A stretch of DNA of 64,000 nt from Acidobacteriota bacterium (GCA_016201275.1 JACQDB010000036.1:1-64000); one strand, 5' to 3'; numbered from the stretch's first letter, positions 47,799 through 56,909 are shown. Numbers and translations: made by a program. The notes: generated from the sequence alone by a model not told the origin.

Positions 47799-47915
47799 TA
47801 TAGCGAATTTCATTTGTCCGCGACCACGACACCTTGTTGAGAGGCGGTCTGCGACCGCCGCACGGCGGTCGCAGACCGCCTCTCAACAAATCGCACACCT
47901 CTGCAAGCCGCTATA
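47799..47915. repeat. Family A palindromic element, copy 3 (117 bp)
   Basis: Same ends and hairpin as copy 2: TATAGCGAATTTCATTT ... GCAAGCCGCTATA. It lies 21 bases upstream of the MetE-like start. Confidence 0.75.
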
Positions 47916-47926
47916 GTGAGGTCTCG

Positions 47927-49159
47927 TCACCAGGGATAAAAAACGAACAGCTTGCTGCGGCGCTCGCTCTGCCCTATGTAAATCGTTCCGTCATCGCCTG
48001 CAATCATGGCGTCGGCTTGATATGCCTGCCAAGAGTAATATGGACGACGACTGACATCTATGAAACCCAGCAAGTCAAACTCCGAGGTGCGCGGGTCGTA
48101 GGAAAACAGGTGCGCCATCACTCCCGGCTCTCCGCCCACGCCATAGAGCTTGCCGTTTGCGCCGAACACCAGCCCACGCACTCTATACTGGCGAATCGCT
48201 TTGCCGAGGTTGATGACTCGTCGCTCTTTCAGTAACCAGCGAAACAAATAACCATCCGATGTCCCACCGTAGATATTGCCCTGCGCGTCTTTGGCAAAGC
48301 TATCAATCACCACGAAAGGCAAGCGTGCGCGCTCTGCCGGAAGCGCCGTCGCAAGCTTGATGAGTCGCTGCGTCGCCGCTTCGTAAACGAACAACCGCCC
48401 GTCTTCTCCAGACCCGTAGATGTTGCCTTCGTCGTCGGCTACCAGAGCGCGGGCTATGCTCTTTTCGCGCTCGTCGTTTTCACCCGGTCTGAATGATTCG
48501 GCAACCGCTCCTTTGATGGCGACCGTCTTCGTCGCCAGATCGTAAACGAAGAAGCGTCCATTGGGATAAGTGAGACCATAAATTTTACGGCGCGGCGCAT
48601 CGAGCAGCATGGCGTAGATGCCTTCGCCGCGCACCATCACGCCCAAATCTTCCAACACGCAATCGCGCTCGATTTGAATCGGGCGGTTATCTTCGCCGGT
48701 CGGGTCGTAGCGATAGAGGCGACCGCCTTCGTAACCCGCGTAGCCTTCGCCGTTGTTGTCCACAGGGCGCGTCGAGCCGAGGTAAACCATGCCGTCGGCG
48801 TCCACCGCCAGCGCGTGATGGACGGCGACGGTGTTGGGGATGCGACCGAGCGGCTGCACGTAATTGCGTCGGGGCGAAAAGACGAACAGATGACTCTGCC
48901 TGCCCGAAGTTGCGCCATAAATTTTGCCCGACGGCGCAAGCGCCAGCGCATGAATAGCCGAACAGTCCGACGGAATCACATCTATCGGCGGGTAGCCGAG
49001 GTCGCGCAAATCGAGCCGCACCTGGCGCGTCGTCAGATCATCGTAACCCAAATGACGCTGCCCCGATGCCGCCCCCGCGCACAACAACAGCACACACGCC
49101 GCAAGCAGTCGCACAGAAAAACCGCGCCGCTTCGCCTCAGCAACTTCGCTATGTTTCAT
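47927..49159 (-). CDS. Secreted beta-propeller protein
   Basis: 410 residues from ATG 49159, which begins one base after the stop of the upstream gene (TAG-C-ATG), so translation is probably coupled. Signal peptide (SVRLLAACVLLLCAGAASG). The mature part has repeated blades: ALAPSGKIYGATSGRQSHLFV, ADGMVYLGSTR, EGNIYGSGEDGRLFVYE and AQGNIYGGTSDGYLFRW. It is a paralogue of the preceding gene. Such SMP-30/NHL-like propellers may bind sugars or serve as scaffolds; no enzyme motif is evident. Confidence 0.82.
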   Translation of the reverse strand: MKHSEVAEAKRRGFSVRLLAACVLLLCAGAASGQRHLGYDDLTTRQVRLDLRDLGYPPIDVIPSDCSAIHALALAPSGKIYGATSGRQSHLFVFSPRRNYVQPLGRIPNTVAVHHALAVDADGMVYLGSTRPVDNNGEGYAGYEGGRLYRYDPTGEDNRPIQIERDCVLEDLGVMVRGEGIYAMLLDAPRRKIYGLTYPNGRFFVYDLATKTVAIKGAVAESFRPGENDEREKSIARALVADDEGNIYGSGEDGRLFVYEAATQRLIKLATALPAERARLPFVVIDSFAKDAQGNIYGGTSDGYLFRWLLKERRVINLGKAIRQYRVRGLVFGANGKLYGVGGEPGVMAHLFSYDPRTSEFDLLGFIDVSRRPYYSWQAYQADAMIAGDDGTIYIGQSERRSKLFVFYPW

Positions 49160-49160
49160 G

Positions 49161-50453
49161 CTATTTGGTCTTCCCCTCTGAGAGTGACGGTTTGTAAATG
49201 AGCAACGCCAGACGATAAGGAATGTCAGCAACCTTTCCGGCAATTTCAAGTGGCTTGCCCGCTTCGGGTCGCACCTCGACAGCCCCCAGAAAATAGATCG
49301 TGCCATCGGGCGCGGCGTGAGCGGCGTTGCAGCCCAGCACCCGCCGACCATCTGCCAATCGCATCTCGCCGAGGTCGGTCTTCTGCTTTCGCGCCAGATC
49401 GTAAACCAGCAGATGCGAGGCAGCCACAGATTTGCTTCCGCTGTAATCGAATTCCTCCGGCACGGCAGCATAGTAGAGTTTGCGATTCGTGCCGAGCGCC
49501 AGCGCCAACGTCGCAAAAGGCACGGTGCGTTGTCCTACATATTTGTCTAGCGCCATCTGAGCCAGCAAACTGACTTCGCCCTCCGCACCGCGTTTCGGAT
49601 CGAAAGAGAACAGATAGCAACTGCTCTCTTCGATGCCATAAATCTTTTTGTCTATTTCATCCCAGATGACGACGCGCCAGCCGGACTCTGATTTCAGATA
49701 ATCGCGCCCGTGCGAGTTGATCCCTTTGGGGCGATGAGGAATCTGTAAAGACAAGTCTTTGAGGCGGTCATCTTTCACGTCGTATTTGAAGATGCGCCCT
49801 TCGCCAAAGGTCCCGTAAACATTGCCTTCGTCATCGGCTGCCAACGAACGGCAAAGCGAGTCCCAGTTATTGACGCGACCATAATCGCGGGTCTGTCGCG
49901 TGGCGATGTCGAAGGCAAGCAGATGACCGTGAGGGTCGCTGATGGAGAAGAGCCGTTGCTGCGGTTTTGCCATCGTCATGGTGATGAGGCCATTGCGCGC
50001 TCGTCCGATGCCTAAATCGCTGATGGCGTCAGTGCGCGGGTCGTAAGCCAGCCAATGTCCGCCGGTGTAAGAGCGTGGTCCCACCAGTCGCGCCCGGTCG
50101 AAATCAATCGCGTAGTGAGTGGCGAAATATATTTTCCCGTCGCGCCCTTCGGCAAACTTCACATGGATTTTGGATTGCGGAGCCGAGCCGGAGCCGTTCT
50201 CTCCCGTCGCGTAAATCATATCGCCGAGGTCGCGCACAGTGTCTTTGACCGGATCATAAACCACCAGGTGAGCCGCGCCGCCGCTGAAGTCCAGCCCGGC
50301 ATAAACTTTGCCATCGCTTGCCACGAAGAGCGCGGAGTAGGCGCTGTCGGCTTCGTGCAATCCGGGAAAGTTGCGATGTTCCAGCGTCACGACCGGCGCT
50401 TGACCGAAGGCGCAGACCGCCAGCAGCAGAACGCACAGCAGGCTCTTTATCAT
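49161..50453 (-). CDS. Secreted beta-propeller protein
   Basis: 430 residues from ATG 50453, which has AAGGA upstream; the ATG six codons earlier has no RBS. Signal peptide (IKSLLCVLLLAVCAFG), then blades with SALFVASDGKVYAGLDFSGG, LITMTMAKPQQRLFSISDPHG, DEGNVYGTFGEGRIFKYD and APDGTIYFLGAVE. The first 40 residues and their DNA are almost the same as the start of the amidohydrolase gene immediately upstream, although the rest is unrelated. It is followed by its paralogue with one base between them. Confidence 0.83.
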   Translation of the reverse strand: MIKSLLCVLLLAVCAFGQAPVVTLEHRNFPGLHEADSAYSALFVASDGKVYAGLDFSGGAAHLVVYDPVKDTVRDLGDMIYATGENGSGSAPQSKIHVKFAEGRDGKIYFATHYAIDFDRARLVGPRSYTGGHWLAYDPRTDAISDLGIGRARNGLITMTMAKPQQRLFSISDPHGHLLAFDIATRQTRDYGRVNNWDSLCRSLAADDEGNVYGTFGEGRIFKYDVKDDRLKDLSLQIPHRPKGINSHGRDYLKSESGWRVVIWDEIDKKIYGIEESSCYLFSFDPKRGAEGEVSLLAQMALDKYVGQRTVPFATLALALGTNRKLYYAAVPEEFDYSGSKSVAASHLLVYDLARKQKTDLGEMRLADGRRVLGCNAAHAAPDGTIYFLGAVEVRPEAGKPLEIAGKVADIPYRLALLIYKPSLSEGKTK

Positions 50454-50541
50454 TCTGTTTGATCCTTTCATTTGGAATTTATTTTGGCGGCTCTGGTTGA
50501 ACCGATTGCTGGCTACGGCTTCAATGACAAGCGCAACTTTG

Positions 50542-51978
50542 CTAACGGCGTTTTCTCAAATCCTGCAAGAATGATTTTGGCATCATCTTGCCGCCGAGTA
50601 TAACGGCGCTAACTTTTTGGGTGTTGCGGATGTCCTCTAATGGATTAGCATCAAGCAGCACAAGGTCAGCGATTTTCCCTTTCTCCACAGTGCCGAACGA
50701 GTCGAGCTTGCCGAGAAATTCTGCGGGATTGCGAGTTGCTGATAGTAAAGCTTCCAGAGGTGTCAGCCCCGCCTTAACCAGCAGGGCAAGCTCTTCGTGC
50801 AGGCTTTGCGTGTCCAGCGGCATATCCGTTCCCGCCATGATTTTCACCCCTGCGCGTTGCATAGCGGCAACCAAATCCAGTTGTCTCTGCGCCAGCTTCT
50901 TTGCGTAGCCAAGATCATCTTCACTCAAATCTTTTCGTTCGTTAATAGCTTCACGCACAGGCTGCGCGATGAGGGTTGGAACTTGCCATGTCCCGTTTTT
51001 TAGAAAGATTGCGAAGAGAGTCTTGGCTTTCTGTTCGCTGAAACTGTCGAACAATGGCTTGGTAAAATCAGCGCGAAAGATCGCGCTATCATCCGGCTCT
51101 CTGTTTTCTCTGAAAGCTTTTATTACATCCTCGATGATTGCGTTCACCTTCTCGGTCAACGCGGTCTCACGCTCTGAACAAGCGAGCAGAACGCCATAGA
51201 ACCGACCGCCTAGATGCTCTATGCTGCGCTGTCCTGCGTTCGAAGCTTCAGTGGCGCTGATGGAAGGCGGAAGGTGTCCAGCGAAGGGAATCTTCAATCG
51301 TTTCGACTCATCGGCAAGGGCAAAGTATAAATCTCGCGTAATCGCATCTTGCACTTTGATGAAATCAACGCCGCGTTTTTTTAAGAAGGCTACTGTTTGA
51401 CGCGCCTCAGCTTGGTTATTGACAGAGATGAAAATGGGATTTTGAAACGGAAGCGGACCTTGTACAAGAGGGCCTGCGGCTATTAAACGTGGCGCAAGAA
51501 TCTTTCCTTCAGCAATCTCTGCACGCAGGTTTAGAATTTCCTCCAGCGGCGTTCCCATATCCCTGACACCCGTAATGCCGCTGGCTAGAAGCAGAGGGAA
51601 ATTCTTTTTGCCGTTTTCGTAGCCGCCCGAATGAACGTGCATATCCCACAATCCTGGAATCAGAAACTTCCCCGTAGCGTCAATGATCTCTGCTCTTTTG
51701 GGTAAGGAAACTTTTCCAGTCTTGCCGAGCGCGGCTATGCGATCTCCGGCAATTATCACTGTCATATCCGCCTTAGCGGGCGCACCTGTCGCATCAATAA
51801 CAGTGGCGTGGATAAGCGCCAGCGGCTTTGACTCGAAGGCGATGATGGCGCTATCGGCTTCGTGCAATCCGGCAAAGTTGCGGTGTTCCAACGTCACGAC
51901 CGGCGCTTGGCCGAGAGCGCAAATTGCCAGCAGCAGAACGCACAGCAGGCTTTTGATTATTTTGAGCGAGTCTTTCAT
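50542..51978 (-). CDS. Secreted amidohydrolase with a duplicated N-terminus
   Basis: 478 residues, ATG with AGGAG upstream. Signal peptide (IIKSLLCVLLLAICALG), then about 25 residues shared with the propeller protein downstream. After ADSAIIAF the amidohydrolase begins: LIHATVIDATGAPAKADMTV, metal motif GLWDMHVHSG, FAGHLPPSI, SIEHLGGRF, MAGTDMPLD and IADLVLLDANPLEDI. This is the imidazolonepropionase/dipeptidase-like amidohydrolase group; the substrate is unknown. The shared start implies that a copy of the propeller 5' end was joined to this gene. Confidence 0.85.
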   Translation of the reverse strand: MKDSLKIIKSLLCVLLLAICALGQAPVVTLEHRNFAGLHEADSAIIAFESKPLALIHATVIDATGAPAKADMTVIIAGDRIAALGKTGKVSLPKRAEIIDATGKFLIPGLWDMHVHSGGYENGKKNFPLLLASGITGVRDMGTPLEEILNLRAEIAEGKILAPRLIAAGPLVQGPLPFQNPIFISVNNQAEARQTVAFLKKRGVDFIKVQDAITRDLYFALADESKRLKIPFAGHLPPSISATEASNAGQRSIEHLGGRFYGVLLACSERETALTEKVNAIIEDVIKAFRENREPDDSAIFRADFTKPLFDSFSEQKAKTLFAIFLKNGTWQVPTLIAQPVREAINERKDLSEDDLGYAKKLAQRQLDLVAAMQRAGVKIMAGTDMPLDTQSLHEELALLVKAGLTPLEALLSATRNPAEFLGKLDSFGTVEKGKIADLVLLDANPLEDIRNTQKVSAVILGGKMMPKSFLQDLRKRR

Positions 51979-51997
51979 TGGTCTTTCTCCTGACTAT

Positions 51998-52061
51998 TAT
52001 AGCGGTTTGCAGATGTGTGCGATTTGTTGAGAGGCGGTCTCCGACCGCCGTGCGGCTCTAT
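51998..52061. repeat. Partial family A element, tandem copy
   Basis: A 64-base left half (TATAGCGGTTTGCAGATG to GACCGCCGTGCGGC) directly repeated at the start of the full copy that follows. Confidence 0.65.
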
Positions 52062-52179
52062 TATAGCGGTTTGCAGATGTGTGCGATTTGTTGAGAGGCG
52101 GTCTCCGACCGCCGTGCGGCGGTCGGAGACCGCCTCTCAACGAGGTGTTGTGGGTCGCGGGCAAATGAAATTCGCTATA
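52062..52179. repeat. Family A palindromic element, copy 4 (118 bp)
   Basis: TATAGCGGTTTGCAGATGTG ... AATGAAATTCGCTATA with the usual central hairpin. Confidence 0.75.
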
Positions 52180-52376
52180 TGAGCAGCAGCACCCCGAAAT
52201 CAGCCGTGCCATATCAGTGACCGTTCTTCCATTTCGCCAGCGGCTCTATGTTCACTCGCGCTCCGGCTTTCTCACCCGAACTGGCGTTCGATTTCACGCA
52301 CACGCGAGACAACGCTAAACAGCAGGCGAAAAATCTCTCCCCTGACCCGCGAAGATAGCAACTCTGATAGCGTGTT

Positions 52377-52405
52377 CAAATTGCGTGGTAATACCACGCA
52401 ATTTG
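52377..52405. repeat. Perfect palindrome with one-base centre
   Basis: CAAATTGCGTGGTA-A-TACCACGCAATTTG. The shape suits an operator or a cruciform, but no gene start is near. Confidence 0.7.
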
Positions 52406-52690
52406 GCAAGCCGACGCAAAGGAGTGATAAACGCCAAGGTCATTGAATTCTCGCAACGCAAGAGAAGGAGTTTGAAATTCACGTTTTGATAAAACACGGA
52501 GTAAGCGGATGAGGCAGATCAATCGCGCGATTGATCCGCCTCATCTACTCCATCCACAAGGTCGCCCCAAGGTTGCTAAAAATTTCCTCAGAAAAAAATC
52601 TTAAAAAATATAGAAGCAAGACCGCCGTGGTTTTGCCAGATGGGAATCTCTGACCGACCAGCTAAGGGAACTGGAAAGAAATAGCATACC

Positions 52691-52743
52691 GTTGAGAAGC
52701 GGTCTCTGACCGCGAGACTGGCGGTCAGAGACCGCTTCTCAAC
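52691..52743. repeat. Hairpin repeat family A', copy 3
   Basis: Inverted relative to the copy at 17851 and nearly identical to it, flanks included (AAATAGCATACC and GGGAATTATGGAATT). Confidence 0.68.
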
Positions 52744-52781
52744 GGGAATTATGGAATTATATTTTCTTCCCCCTCTTCTAA

Positions 52782-52813
52782 TAAAAAAAGCGCGGCTTTC
52801 ATTGCGCCGCGCT
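52782..52813 (-). terminator. Rho-independent terminator of the SDR gene
   Basis: On the - strand AGCGCGGC (from 52813) pairs with GCCGCGCT, followed by TTTTTTATT, 21 bases after the SDR stop codon. Confidence 0.85.
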
Positions 52814-52834
52814 CTTTCAAGTTATCTGCAAAAA

Positions 52835-53602
52835 TTATCTGCCCGCCGTAACCCCGCCATCCACGGAGAGGATGGCTCCGGTAATCCACGCGGCTTCTTC
52901 ACTGGCAAGAAATAAAATCGCCTCGACGACATCCTTGGGCTGACCATTGCGCCCTAATGGATGAAAAGCGTTGAAAGTCGGCAGCACTTCCGCCACCTGT
53001 TCCGGCGTCAAGAAAGTGCCGAACACAGGCGTTTCCACCACGGCTGGCGCAACCGTGGTGATCCTGATGCCATCCTTGGCAAACTCTATGGCAAGGTTGC
53101 GAGTCAGCGCGTGGACTCCGGCTTTTGCTGCTGAATAGGCGCTCGAAGGCGTCAGCCCTATCGCCTGAATCGCCCACATAGAACCGACGTTGACTATCGC
53201 TCCGCCACCGCGTTTCTGCATGGCAGGCACGGCGGCTTGCGACGCGAAAAAGGTGCCTTTGAAAATGATGTCCAGATAAGCATTGACATCCTCCTCCGTA
53301 TGATCGAGAAATGGCGTTGGTTTAAATATGCCAGCGTTGTTGATGAGAATATCCACGCCGCCGAAACGCTTTTGCGCTACTTCGACCATCTCTCTGCTAG
53401 TTGCCGGATTAGCGATGTCGCCGCTAACGGTCACGATTTTTTCGCCGGTTTTATCAATTGCCGCTGCCGTTTGCGCCAACACATCGGCGCGACGACCATT
53501 GATTACGACTTTGGCTCCGAGGGCAACCAGACGCTCGGCAGTAACTTTGCCGATGCCCGTTCCGCCACCTGTAATGAGAACTACTTTATTTTGAAAAGAC
53601 AC
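52835..53602 (-). CDS. Short-chain dehydrogenase/reductase
   Basis: 255 residues from GTG 53602, with GGAGG six bases upstream; the longer frame beyond it overlaps the promoter region. Classical SDR motifs: [10 protein letters not shown] (cofactor), NNAG (ILINNAGIF), the catalytic Ser near VGSMWAI and YSAAKAG (Tyr/Lys); ends [10 protein letters not shown]. Substrate unknown, with NAD(P) as cofactor. It is divergent from an HxlR regulator, the usual arrangement for a reductase switched on by a quinone, aldehyde or similar electrophile. A clear terminator follows. Confidence 0.92.
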   Translation of the reverse strand: MSFQNKVVLITGGGTGIGKVTAERLVALGAKVVINGRRADVLAQTAAAIDKTGEKIVTVSGDIANPATSREMVEVAQKRFGGVDILINNAGIFKPTPFLDHTEEDVNAYLDIIFKGTFFASQAAVPAMQKRGGGAIVNVGSMWAIQAIGLTPSSAYSAAKAGVHALTRNLAIEFAKDGIRITTVAPAVVETPVFGTFLTPEQVAEVLPTFNAFHPLGRNGQPKDVVEAILFLASEEAAWITGAILSVDGGVTAGR

Positions 53603-53640
53603 TACACACCTCCAAATGATATGATGTTTTTTTGCTTCGA

Positions 53641-53667
53641 CCTTGCCACTATAAGCCATTGGCAAGG
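53641..53667. promoter_or_regulatory. Candidate HxlR operator
   Basis: The perfect inverted repeat CCTTGCC (53641-53647) and GGCAAGG (53661-53667), 13 bases apart, lies between the divergent SDR and HxlR genes. A direct repeat G(C/T)ACTTTTTTG follows at 53681-53691 and 53700-53710. Confidence 0.45.
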
Positions 53668-53709
53668 ACTACGGAAGCAAGCACTTTTTTGGAAGGCAGG
53701 TACTTTTTT

Positions 53710-54114
53710 GTGCAAATCAAAACAAACACAGCGAATAAAAATTTTACTGACCGTCCGCTTATCGAAGAGAGCAACGGCGGACGGAAAACTGTGGTCAAGC
53801 GCACCTCTGCAGCCGCGATGGTCGAAAGCGTCTTTGCTTGCAAATGGTCAGCCAGCATTCTCACAGTGGTGCGCCAAGGCATCAACCGCCCAGGCGCGAT
53901 TACCCGCTCGCTCGACGGCTTGACGACGAAAGTTCTCAACGAATGTATGCGAAAGTTGATGGCTTTCGACCTTGTGGAACGCATCTCTTACCCGGAGATT
54001 CCACCGCGTGTAGAGTATCGCTTGACGGAATGCGGCGAACGCTTCGTGGTCATTCTGGATGCGGTCGAAGAGTTGCAGCGCGAAATGGCAGCAAAAGGAA
54101 AATCGCTATCGTAA
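53710..54114 (+). CDS. HxlR-family transcriptional regulator
   Basis: 134 residues if started at GTG 53710, with GGCAGG nine bases upstream; a TTG at 53632 would add 26 residues over the operator. Winged-helix HxlR domain: MVESVFACKWSASILTVVRQG, RPGAITRSLDGLTTKVLNECMRKL and ERISYPEIPPRVEYRLTECG. The pattern KW...IL.....G....F..L matches the family. No clear redox Cys in the usual place, though one Cys lies in FACKW. It probably controls itself and the divergent SDR. The start is uncertain. Confidence 0.88.
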   Translation: MQIKTNTANKNFTDRPLIEESNGGRKTVVKRTSAAAMVESVFACKWSASILTVVRQGINRPGAITRSLDGLTTKVLNECMRKLMAFDLVERISYPEIPPRVEYRLTECGERFVVILDAVEELQREMAAKGKSLS

Positions 54115-54243
54115 GCGACAAAGAGACTCTGGCTTTCACTCTAACCCGCCTTGCCTGACACGGCTTTTGACACCATGTTTCCTGCGACCGCGCAACGATT
54201 GCTGTGCCGCAGTGTTGCTGCATCATCACCTGTTTTGTAAGTA

Positions 54244-54341
54244 GAGCCTGTCGCATAAATAGAAGTTCTGTCCAGATATTGTGTGCGATGGTTTGACTAT
54301 CCACAAAATATGGGCGGTTGCTGGAATTTTGCGACACGCTC
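54244..54341. mobile_element. 98-bp TIR element, copy 3 (inverted)
   Basis: GAGCCTGTCGCA ... TGCGACACGCTC, in the opposite orientation to the copies at 14897 and 34176. Flanked by TA on both sides, which suggests a TA target duplication. Confidence 0.65.
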
Positions 54342-54357
54342 TAGTTACCCTGTTTTA

Positions 54358-55470
54358 CTAATTATCTTTGAACAACTGCGCGATAGGCTTGCCCGCATTC
54401 GCATTGTTTTCGCTGTAATCAATCTTGAGAAAGCGGCATAGCGTGGCGGCTATCTGATTTGCAAAAATGGTCTCTGTGTTGACCCATTCGCCGCGCCGTT
54501 GACTATCGGGACTGACGACCGCCAGCCAAGTGTATTTCGCTTCAGCAATCTTCTTTCCATGCGTCTTCCACTGCGGCGCAGTGCTGCCTCTGCCATGGTC
54601 AACCGTGATGAGTATGGTGGTGCGATTTTTGTACTGCTCTTGACTCTGCAAAAATTCCCAAAGCTGGCGCAGGTAAGCGTCCGTGCGCTCCAGAACCTGT
54701 AGCACACGATCATAACGCCCGTTGTGCGCCCAGTCATCGGTCTCGCCCAATGCTATGTACAACACACGCGGTTGATAAGTCTTCAGATGCGCCATAGCGA
54801 AACGAAAAGTGTAGATGTCGTGCCGCACATTGTCCCAAGGTGTGGCGGTTTCAAACTGTAGTTTGCTCAGTTCGTCAATCGCCGCATCGGGATGCTGATA
54901 TGCTTCAAATCCAGCGTTCGAGGTAATCGCTCCGACTTCGTGTTCAACAACCCAATCAATCACATCCCAAGAGGCGAAAGCCGCTACTTGCCGGACATCT
55001 AAGCGCAGCTTGCGCTTTAAAAATTCAAGCACCGTGGTATTCGGATTGCGTATCTTGTCGTTGCTCTTGATGATCTCGTCGTGCGCCTGTCCGGTCAGTA
55101 TTTCTGAATAGCCCGGATAAGAAAACCAGTGCTTGTTGGTCAACTCAACGGTGCTGCCCAGACGGCGATTTCCGGCTATCGAACCATGCTGCTTCATGAG
55201 TACGCCCCAAAAGAAGGGCATCAATTTCTCGCGGCGTTTCTCTGCGGTATCAGCCCAATACTTTTTGTAAAGCGGGGTTTCCTCAATCGTCCCTTCTTCG
55301 GTGAGACCCTTGAGAACTTCGACATCCAGCCCGCCGAAGATTTCTTGAAGCCGCGCTCCATCGAGAGTAATTAAGATTAGGTTTTCAGTCTTGTTCTGAG
55401 CGTTGGCGTTTACGACCAGCGCACTAAGCAAGACGACTGTGAGTGTAAAACTTCCCAAGCGTTTTATCAT
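54358..55470 (-). CDS. Secreted alkaline-phosphatase-superfamily hydrolase
   Basis: 370 residues, ATG with AAAGGAG upstream. Signal peptide ([21 protein letters not shown]). Superfamily metal and nucleophile sites: [26 protein letters not shown] (candidate nucleophile Ser), [14 protein letters not shown] and TVDHGRGS with the later His in APQWKTHG. This is the phosphodiesterase/phosphopentomutase-like branch that cleaves phosphate or sulfate esters. The substrate is unknown. It lies between two repeat elements without operon partners. Confidence 0.86.
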   Translation of the reverse strand: MIKRLGSFTLTVVLLSALVVNANAQNKTENLILITLDGARLQEIFGGLDVEVLKGLTEEGTIEETPLYKKYWADTAEKRREKLMPFFWGVLMKQHGSIAGNRRLGSTVELTNKHWFSYPGYSEILTGQAHDEIIKSNDKIRNPNTTVLEFLKRKLRLDVRQVAAFASWDVIDWVVEHEVGAITSNAGFEAYQHPDAAIDELSKLQFETATPWDNVRHDIYTFRFAMAHLKTYQPRVLYIALGETDDWAHNGRYDRVLQVLERTDAYLRQLWEFLQSQEQYKNRTTILITVDHGRGSTAPQWKTHGKKIAEAKYTWLAVVSPDSQRRGEWVNTETIFANQIAATLCRFLKIDYSENNANAGKPIAQLFKDN

Positions 55471-55519
55471 GGCTCTCCTTTATCGAACCGTGCCAACAGG
55501 CATACCGAACCAGTCTCGC

Positions 55520-55636
55520 TATAGCGGCTTGCAGATGTGTGCGATTTGTTGAGAGGCGGTCTGCGACCGCCGCACGACAGTCGCAGACCGCCTCTCAACA
55601 AGGTGTCGTGGTCGCGGACAAATGAAATTCGCTATA
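55520..55636. repeat. Family A palindromic element, copy 5 (117 bp)
   Basis: TATAGCGGCTTGCAGATG ... AATGAAATTCGCTATA with the standard hairpin. Confidence 0.75.
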
Positions 55637-55675
55637 AAAGGCTACCAACCTGATGGTTGTTGGTGCAAACGAACC

Positions 55676-56656
55676 CTAGCGGGTCAAGACTTTGTACATC
55701 TGTTCCAAGAATTGATCGGCGTTTATATAGCCGTGCGCCCACTTGTCGAATTTGGCAAACACTTTGGCTTCGGTCATCTGCTTGAGCGATTGCTTTTTCT
55801 TGATGCCGTCTTCCACAATGGCGCTGGTCTCTTTGAGCATCATCAGGGTTGCGCGTAACTCAACAGTGTTAGACAGAGAACCATGACCGGGGATGATTTT
55901 GGCATTTGCCGGAATGTCGTTCAGCACTTTTTCGATGGCGGCGATAAGACCCTTTATACTACCGCCACGACCAATAAACGGAAACATCCCCGAAAAATAC
56001 ATATCGCCCAGGTGTACAACATTCGATTGCGTGAAGAACACCGCGACATCTGTATCAGAGTGCGCCTTGGGGAAGTGTATAAGGCGTATATCCTCGCCGT
56101 TTTGGTGCAGCGTCAGCCGCTCGTCAACGGTGATGACCGGCAAGGCAACCGCTGGCACAGGCTTGTCTTTCGAGTCAGCCCCTTGCGTCGCGAGTTGTTG
56201 CCGTGTGTTGGCGTGAGCAATAATCGTCGCCGTAGCGCCAAACGCCACGTTGCCAGAAGTGTGGTCGCCGTGAACGTGCGTGTTGATGACAAATCTCACA
56301 GGCTTGTCGGACAAGGTTTTCAATACGGCAAATATCTTGGGCGCAAGCGGCGCGAACATATCGTCAACCAGAACAATGCCGTCAGAACCGATAGAGACGC
56401 CAATGTTGCCCCCGGCAAAACCATCGCCGCCTTCGACCATATCAATCATGTAAATGCTGCCAGCCACTTTAGTCGCTTTGAGTTGAATCTTGCTCCAATC
56501 CTCTTGCTCTTGCGCCTTTGCCGATTCTACTTCAGCGAGGTGAGCTTTCCATGTCGAAAGAAGTTTGACGGTTTTCGTGTTCTGATAAGCGACGCTATTG
56601 ACACTCCACAACAGCACGATGAACAGCGCGAGATAAACTCGTTTGGCATTTTTCAT
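55676..56656 (-). CDS. Secreted metallo-beta-lactamase-fold hydrolase
   Basis: 326 residues, ATG with GGAG eight bases upstream. Signal peptide (KRVYLALFIVLLWSVNSVA). Metal motif NTHVHGDHTSGN (HxHxDH), then HFPKAHSDTDVAVFF (third His region) and IIPGHGSLSN (last His). This is the standard zinc hydrolase fold found in lactonases, beta-lactamases and many others; the substrate cannot be told. About 30 residues between the signal peptide and the fold are rich in Glu and Lys. Confidence 0.9.
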   Translation of the reverse strand: MKNAKRVYLALFIVLLWSVNSVAYQNTKTVKLLSTWKAHLAEVESAKAQEQEDWSKIQLKATKVAGSIYMIDMVEGGDGFAGGNIGVSIGSDGIVLVDDMFAPLAPKIFAVLKTLSDKPVRFVINTHVHGDHTSGNVAFGATATIIAHANTRQQLATQGADSKDKPVPAVALPVITVDERLTLHQNGEDIRLIHFPKAHSDTDVAVFFTQSNVVHLGDMYFSGMFPFIGRGGSIKGLIAAIEKVLNDIPANAKIIPGHGSLSNTVELRATLMMLKETSAIVEDGIKKKQSLKQMTEAKVFAKFDKWAHGYINADQFLEQMYKVLTR

Positions 56657-56748
56657 GTGTGATCTCCAAAAAATAATTTGGCAGTATTATCAAGATGCCA
56701 GCAACGCAGACTATAGACTTTGGTAAAAAGATTCTTTCTAAAACGCCC

Positions 56749-56832
56749 TGTACGGGCGACCCTCTGTGATCGCCCCTTCTCCAAAACCAAGGGCTTTCAA
56801 AGAGGGGCGACCACCGCAGGGTCGCCCGTACA
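56749..56832. repeat. Hairpin repeat family C, copy 4
   Basis: TGTACGGGCGACCCT ... AGGGTCGCCCGTACA upstream of the MBL-fold gene. Confidence 0.7.
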
Positions 56833-56909
56833 AGGCTGCTGACCATTTCTCTAGAAAAATATTTTCTTCAAAGCTATAGCAGTCTGCGATACCTTTGAAA
56901 AAAGCTCCC

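Larger units (their letters stand above)
52180..52781. other. About 600-base spacer with palindromes
   Basis: Contains a 29-base palindrome at 52377-52405 and a family A' hairpin at 52691-52743. A 60-codon - strand frame at 52315-52497 has no supporting motif and is left out. Confidence 0.4.

Noticed and set aside
52315-52497. 60-codon - strand frame
   Set aside because: It overlaps a perfect palindrome and has no motif or RBS; left unannotated.
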